NCBI GenBank assembly: GCA_964407285.1
Contig: CAYOVG010000122.1
Span: 1 to 17,781, forward strand
DNA: 17,781 nucleotides
Source of the DNA: CAYOVG01 sp964407285
Lineage (GTDB): Bacteria > Desulfobacterota > Syntrophobacteria > Syntrophobacterales > Syntrophobacteraceae
Direction: 5' to 3'
Part shown: in pieces, positions 14,057 through 17,781 of the stretch
Layout: each line of letters begins with the position of its first letter
How positions within the stretch are numbered: the stretch's first letter is position 1
Translations under genes and position numbers: made by a program
Notes under the pieces: model-generated
The model's input: only the letters and a program-made list of their open reading frames with translations
Told to the model about the DNA's origin: nothing
Databases searched by the model: none

Positions 14057-14078
14057 GAGGCGGCCCGAGAGCCGCCTC
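14057..14078 (-). terminator. Hairpin after the DksA-like gene
   Basis: GAGGCGGC (14057-14064) pairs perfectly with GCCGCCTC (14071-14078) around a 6-nt loop, 44 bp after the DksA-like stop. On the minus strand the next bases are TCAACTTTCCATCTTTTT, a weak and delayed U-run. Confidence 0.5.
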
Positions 14079-14122
14079 ATATTGATTTTCATCGTGATTT
14101 TTCTATATGCCGCTTTCCGGTC

Positions 14123-14497
14123 TCATGCCTGGGCCATCGCAAAGCGCTTCACCGTTTCCACCTCTCTCTTGCAATCAACGCAGAGAATGGCTGTGGGCTG
14201 CGCGTTCAGGCGCGCGACACTGATATCGTCGCCACATTCCTGGCAGATGCCGAAATCACCGGTCTTGATCCTGTCGAGCGCTTCATGGATCTGTCGGATC
14301 AACAGCCTGTTGCGATCCTGGATCTTCATCATGAATTCCATCTCGTTTTGCGAGTAGGCGAAGTCCACAGGGTCCATCGGACCACGATCGTCACCGACAT
14401 TTTTGAACCACGATGCAAACTTCCGCATCTCTTCTGCTATCTCGTGCGAGCGGCTCTTCAAGAGACTCTGAAAATAACTCAACATATCATCATTCAT
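14123..14497 (-). CDS. DksA/TraR family C4 zinc-finger protein
   Basis: This is a short DksA homologue of 124 residues (E. coli DksA has 151). DksA-type proteins enter the RNA polymerase secondary channel and, with ppGpp, retune transcription initiation. The N-terminal helices (about 1-75) form the coiled coil, with the tip motif Asp42-Pro-Val-Asp45, matching the two aspartates important in DksA. The zinc finger uses Cys85, Cys88, Cys106 and Cys109 (CQEC...CVDC), with FGICQECGD and RLNAQPTAILCVDCK typical of the family. AAAGGAG nine bases upstream makes the start firm. A short GC hairpin (14524-14529 with 14533-14538) lies just upstream in the leader. A general role in stress or nutrient response is inferred from the family; the neighbours give no specific link. 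Confidence 0.92.
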   Translation of the reverse strand: MNDDMLSYFQSLLKSRSHEIAEEMRKFASWFKNVGDDRGPMDPVDFAYSQNEMEFMMKIQDRNRLLIRQIHEALDRIKTGDFGICQECGDDISVARLNAQPTAILCVDCKREVETVKRFAMAQA

Positions 14498-14643
14498 GGA
14501 AGCAAACTCCTTTACTTGTCTTACCGGCGTTCCGCCGGCAGGCGCGTGTCAGCCCATGAAAGCTGGTATCATCCAATCATGGCCCGGTTTTGCTCCCTCG
14601 GATATCCTGTGAAGGACGGAAATCATAGCAACGTAAGCATCCG

Positions 14644-14940
14644 TCAGGAACACGGTTCCATGCAGTATTTCTCCAGTGCATCCGTTATATGGCCGGGCCG
14701 TTTCAAATAGAGAGCGCCGAACTTGAATATGGAATAAACGAGTGCTAGGCATCTCAGATTGTCCTCAAGCCAACGCTCCTTATTCCACTGAACGGGCTGG
14801 AAGTCGCCGCATCGCTCACAGGTAAAGCCCTCCCAACCGCCTTCGATGGCGGTGTCCAGACAACGTTCGTAGTCTCCGCAAAAAAACCTGCGCTGTACGT
14901 TCGTTGATTTAATTGCTCTCGGTACAGGTGTGGGCATCAT
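14644..14940 (-). CDS. Small Cys-rich protein of unknown function, putative zinc-binding
   Basis: I do not recognise a named family. The 98-residue protein has six cysteines in its N-terminal two thirds. The core is Phe-Cys-Gly-Asp-Tyr-Glu-Arg-Cys-Leu-Asp, then a Gly-Trp-Glu-Gly-Phe segment and Cys-Glu-Arg-Cys, which suggests a CxxxxxC...CxxC metal site. A hydrophobic helix-like stretch (LRCLALVYSIFKFGALYL) follows, and the C-terminus has two more cysteines. A very strong ribosome site, AAGGAGG (14954-14948), sits seven bases before ATG 14940. This rules out the longer frame to 15033. A weak promoter TCGATT-17-TAAAAT (15166-15138) could give a leader of about 185 nt. The gene lies between the large hybrid kinase and the DksA-like gene, all on the minus strand. 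It is a likely real but uncharacterised gene. Confidence 0.7.
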   Translation of the reverse strand: MMPTPVPRAIKSTNVQRRFFCGDYERCLDTAIEGGWEGFTCERCGDFQPVQWNKERWLEDNLRCLALVYSIFKFGALYLKRPGHITDALEKYCMEPCS

Positions 14941-15175
14941 AATTAAGCCTCCTTCGGTTTCAATACAGGTTTCTTGCTTCGCGGGCAATGTTTGGCTTCC
15001 CGCGCCGATAACGCGTGTCTGTTCGGGGGGCAAGAGTTTCAGCCGGCAAATCCAGACCGTGGAATACGCTGAACGCCAGACTTTCGTTCAGCTATAGTCT
15101 AGTAAGATGAGCATTCATGTTGTGTAAGGGAATAAGGATTTTAACGTATCTTCAAGGGAAAATCGATGTATATCC
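14941..15175. other. Leader/intergenic region with two dyads before the Cys-rich gene
   Basis: This 235-bp gap contains CGCGGG/CCCGCG (14980-14985, 14999-15004) and a perfect 8-bp dyad (15068-15092). It also holds the weak minus-strand promoter candidate at 15138-15166. No gene or clear terminator for the upstream kinase was seen. Confidence 0.5.
15068..15092. promoter_or_regulatory. Perfect 8-bp inverted repeat
   Basis: GCTGAACG (15068-15075) and CGTTCAGC (15085-15092) are exact reverse complements spaced by 9 bp. There is no U-run on either side. The geometry suits a dimeric regulator or an RNA hairpin in the leader of the Cys-rich gene. Confidence 0.4.
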
Positions 15176-17707
15176 CTACCTCGGCGAGTTGTCCGCCTGC
15201 TTTTTGCGATCCAGGGCGCCCCGCACGATCTCGGCCAGCCTGCGCCTGGTCAAAGGCTTGAAAGCGAATTTGTCCACGCCCGCATTCATGGCCTGTTCTT
15301 CTGAAATGCTCTCGTTGAAACCCGTACAGAGGATAATCGGAATATCCGCTCTGATATCTTTGATCTTCCGCACGATCTCGAGACCTGAAATGCCGGGCAT
15401 CGTACAATCGGTGATCACCATGTCGAAATGCTCCGGTCGGGATTGCAAAGCCTCCATGGCTGTACCGCCATTATAGCATCCGACGACCCGGTATCCAAGA
15501 CGGGTGAGTATGGCTCTCGTCGTATCCACCACGGCGACCTCGTCGTCGATGAGCAAAATGCTTTCGGTCCCCCTCGGGATGTCGGGGTTGGTCCGGCTTC
15601 TCGCAGGTTCTCCCACGACCCTCGGCAGAAAGATCCTGAAAGTAGCGCCTCTCCCCGGTTCGCTCCGGATGTCGATCTCGCCCCCGCACCTTTTGACGAT
15701 TCCGTGAACGACGGCAAGGCCCAGGCCACTTCCTTCTCCCGGGGGTTTCGTCGTATAGTAGGGTTCGAGGGAGCGTTCCAAGACCGCCGGTTCCATCCCC
15801 TCACCAGTATCCCTCACGGTGAGCGTGATGTAGGACCCGGGCTTCACGTGCGGATATTCTTTCGATCCCGGGGGACCGATTTCCATGTTGGCGAGGCAGA
15901 TCTCCAGAAGTCCCCCGCGTTCGCGCATGGCATAGGATGCATTGGCGCACAGGTTGAAAACTATCTGGTGGATCTGTGTCGGATGGGCCAGCGCCATGCC
16001 CGTATCGGCGGCGACATTGTGACGGATGTTGATGGTCGCCGGCAGAGAAGCCCTCATGAACCTGACGGCCTCCTTGATGATCGGACTTACCAGTACGGGC
16101 ATCGGGTCCTGGTCGTCTTTCATGCGGCTGAAAGTCAAAATCTGTTTTACGAGGTCTCTGGCCCGGTTGCTTGCATTGATCACTTCTCGCAAGTTACGGT
16201 GGACGTTGCTCTGTTGTTCGACATCCTCGACGGCCAGTTCGGCACACCCCAGAATCACCGCCAGGATATTGTTGAAGTCATGGGCTATCCCTCCGGCCAG
16301 GGTTCCGATCGCTTCCATCTTCTGAGCCTGATGCAGTTGGCGCTCGATTCCGTTCTTTTCTTCTTCCATCCTTCTGTGCTCGAGTTCGGAAGACGCTTTC
16401 GCCGCGATGATGTGCATCACCTCTTCCGTTCTTCGGGGCAGATCGAGCCTATGGCGGGACAAAGCACACAACAGTCCGATGGCTTCGCCGTTCCGGTCTT
16501 TGAGAGGGACCCCCACGTACCCTTCGGCTCCATACTGCCTGAGTACTTCATCGTCCGGAAAGAAGCGGCAAACCGATTCCGTGTATGCCGTGTATCCCTG
16601 TTCCACCACCTGGGCGCAGGGAGTTTCCTCGAGCTTGTAGCAGTGGCCGTGGGTGATAGCGCCGTCGAGTTGCCTGGAAAGTGTTCTTACCTTCGTCTTT
16701 CCGTCGACGATTTCTCCGGTGAGGGCGCATTCGCAGCCGAGCCATTCGCAGAGGCTGGCGACAACGCGGTCGAAGAAATCCTGGCCGATGCCCCCCACCG
16801 TACTTTCCATGAGGGCCTGAATCGCATCTTCCGCCTGCTTCGTGTCGGACACATCGGAAATCATGTTCAACGCGCCGATGAACTCGCCGCTGTCGTTCAA
16901 AATGGGGGTTGCCGAAACCGTGGCCCAGAGGTCCTGGCCATTCTTGCGCCGGAATATGAGATCGTACTGCTCCTTGACTCCGAGGCGCTGCTGTTGGAAG
17001 TGGTGCAGGGCGAGCGACTGCGATGATATGACCATGAATTCATCGGGAGACCGCCCCAGCACTTCATCGGGACTGAAGCCGAGCAGTTCCGCCATGCGCC
17101 TGTTGACGTAATTGATTTTTCTGTCGGCGTCGATTACCCAGATGCCTTCATGGGCGGTCTCGACGATCCGGCGGTACCGTTCTTCGCTCGCCCGCAAGGC
17201 GCTCTCGGTCTTTCTGTGCTGTTCTATCTCGAGAACCAGTTGCTCGTTGAGGTGTCTCAGTTCGGCAGTCCGTTCCCTGACTCTGGCGTCCAGTTCATCA
17301 TAGGCTTCTCGCAGTTCTTCCTGGACTCTCTTGTGCCGGATGGCGTACCTGATGGAACGCTCCAGGAGTTGGGCGTCGATCTGGCCCTTGATGAGATAAT
17401 CGGCTGCGCCGGCTTTCATCGCCTTCAGATCGACTTCGTAATCTCCCCGGCCCGTCAGAAAGACTATCGGAATGTTGAACCCTTTAGGGGCCGATTTCAG
17501 AATTTCCAGTCCATCGTGTTCTCCCAGGCGGTAGTCGAGCAGGCAAACGTCGTAGCTGCTCTTCGCCATCGCCTCCAGGGCGCTTTCATAATCGGAAACC
17601 CATTCCACCCGGCGCCTGGGCGTCGTATCGCGCAGCAAGCTGCTGATAAGGATGAAATCATCCTCGTCATCCTCGATGAGAAGCACTTTAAGCACATCAT
17701 CTACCAT
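15176..17707 (-). CDS. Hybrid sensor histidine kinase (REC-PAS-GAF-HisKA-HATPase-REC)
   Basis: This soluble 843-residue hybrid kinase has no transmembrane segments. The N-terminal receiver (about 5-125) has Asp13-Asp14, phosphoacceptor Asp58 (CLLDYRLG), Thr85 and Lys107, which is followed by Gly rather than Pro. A coiled coil (about 125-175) leads to a PAS domain (about 175-292) with typical YRRIVETAHEGIW and INYVNRRMAELLGFS segments. A GAF-like domain (about 300-440) contains several cysteines (Cys320, 325, 327, 356, 364, 380) that might bind a cofactor. The kinase core has His476 (GGIAHDFNNIL), the N-box FNLCANA (584-590), DTGEG (633-637) and GSGLGL (659-664). The C-terminal receiver (about 715-833) has Asp721-Asp722, Asp767 (VITDCTMPG), Thr795 and Lys817-Pro. 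ATG 17707 is the first plausible start, with a spaced AGGAAGG upstream. It may feed the stand-alone receivers in the window, but this is not shown. Confidence 0.94.
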   Translation of the reverse strand: MVDDVLKVLLIEDDEDDFILISSLLRDTTPRRRVEWVSDYESALEAMAKSSYDVCLLDYRLGEHDGLEILKSAPKGFNIPIVFLTGRGDYEVDLKAMKAGAADYLIKGQIDAQLLERSIRYAIRHKRVQEELREAYDELDARVRERTAELRHLNEQLVLEIEQHRKTESALRASEERYRRIVETAHEGIWVIDADRKINYVNRRMAELLGFSPDEVLGRSPDEFMVISSQSLALHHFQQQRLGVKEQYDLIFRRKNGQDLWATVSATPILNDSGEFIGALNMISDVSDTKQAEDAIQALMESTVGGIGQDFFDRVVASLCEWLGCECALTGEIVDGKTKVRTLSRQLDGAITHGHCYKLEETPCAQVVEQGYTAYTESVCRFFPDDEVLRQYGAEGYVGVPLKDRNGEAIGLLCALSRHRLDLPRRTEEVMHIIAAKASSELEHRRMEEEKNGIERQLHQAQKMEAIGTLAGGIAHDFNNILAVILGCAELAVEDVEQQSNVHRNLREVINASNRARDLVKQILTFSRMKDDQDPMPVLVSPIIKEAVRFMRASLPATINIRHNVAADTGMALAHPTQIHQIVFNLCANASYAMRERGGLLEICLANMEIGPPGSKEYPHVKPGSYITLTVRDTGEGMEPAVLERSLEPYYTTKPPGEGSGLGLAVVHGIVKRCGGEIDIRSEPGRGATFRIFLPRVVGEPARSRTNPDIPRGTESILLIDDEVAVVDTTRAILTRLGYRVVGCYNGGTAMEALQSRPEHFDMVITDCTMPGISGLEIVRKIKDIRADIPIILCTGFNESISEEQAMNAGVDKFAFKPLTRRRLAEIVRGALDRKKQADNSPR

Positions 17708-17781
17708 GGTGATTCACTCGCCTTCCTCATGGTCTTTGTGTTGCGGCAGTCGAGGTCTGCATCCCCGGTCCGGCATTGTGT

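Larger units (their letters stand above)
13772..14122. other. Intergenic region between the TPR lipoprotein and DksA-like genes
   Basis: This gap of about 350 bp has no gene. It holds the alternative upstream start of the lipoprotein frame (13861), an extended -10 promoter on the minus strand (13981-13989) and the hairpin after the DksA-like gene (14057-14078). The 13985-14050 stretch is purine-rich on the plus strand. Confidence 0.55.

Noticed and set aside
13419..14357. 312-residue plus-strand frame over the lipoprotein start, the gap and the DksA-like gene
   Set aside because: It crosses two supported minus-strand genes and low-complexity DNA, with no motif of its own.
15428..17026. 532-residue plus-strand frame opposite the hybrid kinase
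   Set aside because: Antisense shadow; the minus strand encodes PAS, GAF, kinase and receiver domains through the same bases.
17708..17781. Possible 3' end of another minus-strand gene (frame ending at a TGA at 17716-17714, residues ...HKDHEEGE)
   Set aside because: Only about 22 codons are visible and a second frame is also open from the edge, so neither can be chosen without the flanking sequence.

Overview
The window looks like a high-GC chromosomal segment from an anaerobic deltaproteobacterium (Desulfobacterota), possibly a Syntrophobacter-like syntroph or sulfate reducer. This is inferred from the gene content: a ferredoxin-dependent indolepyruvate oxidoreductase beside an aryl-CoA ligase, an AI-2E family permease, many hybrid kinases and receivers, and a small Cys-rich orphan. 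No rRNA, tRNA, CRISPR array, transposase or phage gene was found, so it reads as ordinary chromosome with an accessory signalling block.

Bases 1-3960 (+ strand) hold an operon of a 5'-truncated PaaK-type ligase, iorA and iorB, closed by a GC-rich hairpin. The ligase and the oxidoreductase together would interconvert aryl acids, aryl-CoAs and aryl-pyruvates using ferredoxin. The ligase-iorA gap carries a striking degenerate 7-bp tandem repeat.

Bases 4240-6579 (+) hold two RNA-metabolism genes: a one-RRM protein with a glycine-rich tail and an RhlE-like DEAD-box helicase. The 618-bp gap between them contains a strong promoter-like sequence and several hairpins, one followed by a U-run. It could be a regulated leader or a small RNA of about 210 nt. 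A YhhY-like N-acetyltransferase follows at 6745-7239.

Bases 7324-11563 and 15176-17707 hold a phosphorelay-rich region. It has two overlapping Rcp1-like receivers (-), a receiver-histidine kinase, and three further stand-alone receivers (+), one of them DivK-like. Downstream on the minus strand is an 843-residue REC-PAS-GAF-HisKA-HATPase-REC kinase. None of these seven proteins has a recognisable DNA-binding or enzymatic output domain, so output probably passes by protein contact or phosphotransfer to proteins outside the window.

Bases 11622-14940 (all -) carry an AI-2E family permease, a TPR lipoprotein with a long Ser/Pro/Ala-rich linker probably co-transcribed with it, a DksA/TraR-type zinc-finger protein, and a 98-residue Cys-rich protein of unknown function. 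Long antisense reading frames over iorA, the helicase and the kinases are high-GC shadows and are omitted.
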